Below are positions 63,966-64,000 of a DNA stretch of 64,000 bases, piece after piece. Each line of letters begins with the position of its first letter. Position 1 is the first letter of the stretch. The notes under the pieces were generated by a model. It saw nothing but the letters and a program-made list of their open reading frames with translations. It ran no database searches and had not been told where the DNA came from. Made by a program: the position numbers and the translations under genes. The stretch is from Symbiodinium natans (taxonomy: Eukaryota > Sar > Dinophyceae > Suessiales > Symbiodiniaceae): positions 571,501-635,500 of the forward strand of contig CAJNDS010002745.1 in NCBI GenBank assembly GCA_905221605.1, given 5' to 3'.

Positions 63966-64000
63966 TGAGGGTTTAGGGTTTAGGGTTTAGGGTTAGGGTT

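Larger units (their letters stand above)
49500..64000. repeat. Interstitial telomere-like block cluster, region 8
   Basis: Blocks: G 50126-50213, G 50560-50595, G 51070-51150, G 51455-51505, C 53195-53226, G 53343-53402, C 53590-53646, C 53761-53808, C 53914-53995, C 54081-54182, G 54291-54410, G 54596-54680, G 55537-55770, C 56572-56622, G 56724-56802, G 56898-56974, C 57500-57560, G 57643-57725, G 58268-58420, C 58633-58672, G 58795-58870, C 59054-59106, G 59265-59333, C 59430-59560, G 59930-60098, C 60770-60812, C 61645-61730, G 61925-62000, C 62168-62255, G 62363-62412, C 62858-62950, C 63260-63462, G 63541-63590, C 63809-63865, G 63968-64000. 49700-50120, 54680-54950, 55780-56220, 59580-59920, 60180-60540 and 62580-62850 hold no gene I can support. 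Confidence 0.95.

Noticed and set aside
1-64000. CRISPR arrays, tRNA or rRNA genes, bacterial operons, and a dinoflagellate spliced-leader relic
   Set aside because: Looked for regular repeat-spacer units, tRNA T-arm motifs and spliced-leader-like strings by eye; none convincing. The regular spacing of heptamer blocks is not a repeat-spacer array because islands differ in length and content.

Overview
The window looks like nuclear DNA of a dinoflagellate, most likely Symbiodiniaceae. Three things point there. (1) The only long ORF of clear ancestry (43017-44567, minus) is a ubiquitin-like domain followed by ten 41-residue RCC1-like repeats built on WGDP..GGDSSAVQ, a protein type I associate with Symbiodinium-group genomes. 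(2) TTTAGGG/CCCTAAA, the telomere heptamer reported for dinoflagellates, plants and green algae, is everywhere. (3) Short exons can be joined into recognisable proteins only if GA and GC splice donors are allowed as well as GT, a known dinoflagellate habit. No bacterial operon, rRNA or tRNA gene was seen. All translations and joins were done by eye.

Layout. Well over a hundred blocks of telomere-like heptamers (20-230 bp) occur in both orientations about every few hundred bases from end to end. Between them lie 50-300 bp islands of ordinary sequence, and long ORFs are almost absent. Read on the minus strand, many islands hold short exon-like segments flanked by (Y)nAG acceptors and GT/GC/GA donors. 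Two sets join into convincing domains: an EF-hand gene (exons between about 10033 and 5126) and a complete single rhodanese domain in five exons (35501 down to 30284), each 19-25 residues or less, with ~1-1.6 kb introns that contain the telomere-like blocks. Further exon candidates, the RCC1-like gene and an acidic-protein gene (60906-61447) are all on the minus strand too, so the window is best read as a one-direction gene array with tiny exons and repeat-choked introns. Assignment of most single exons to genes is open.

Mobile and repeat elements. A 2.2-kb element at 37450-39662 has perfect 30-bp terminal inverted repeats, sits inside a CCCTAAA array with a candidate 3-bp duplication, and carries a 119-bp satellite, a giant GGGGCT/AGCCCC inverted repeat and a ~30-bp minisatellite but no convincing transposase. 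At least six families of 75-270 bp MITE-like elements with terminal inverted repeats (called A, B, C, D, G and H here) recur in the islands. Several copies are split by a telomere-like block placed exactly at an ACCCTA/CCCTAA-like spot of the element, or merge at their end into such a block, which suggests that the blocks grew from short telomere-like seeds. Microsatellites (6962-7416), poly-G/poly-C tracts (9145-9183, 9510-9640, 49510-49694) and telomere-variant arrays (CTTTAGGG, TTGAGGG, CCCCAAAA, AAAGCCT) complete the picture.
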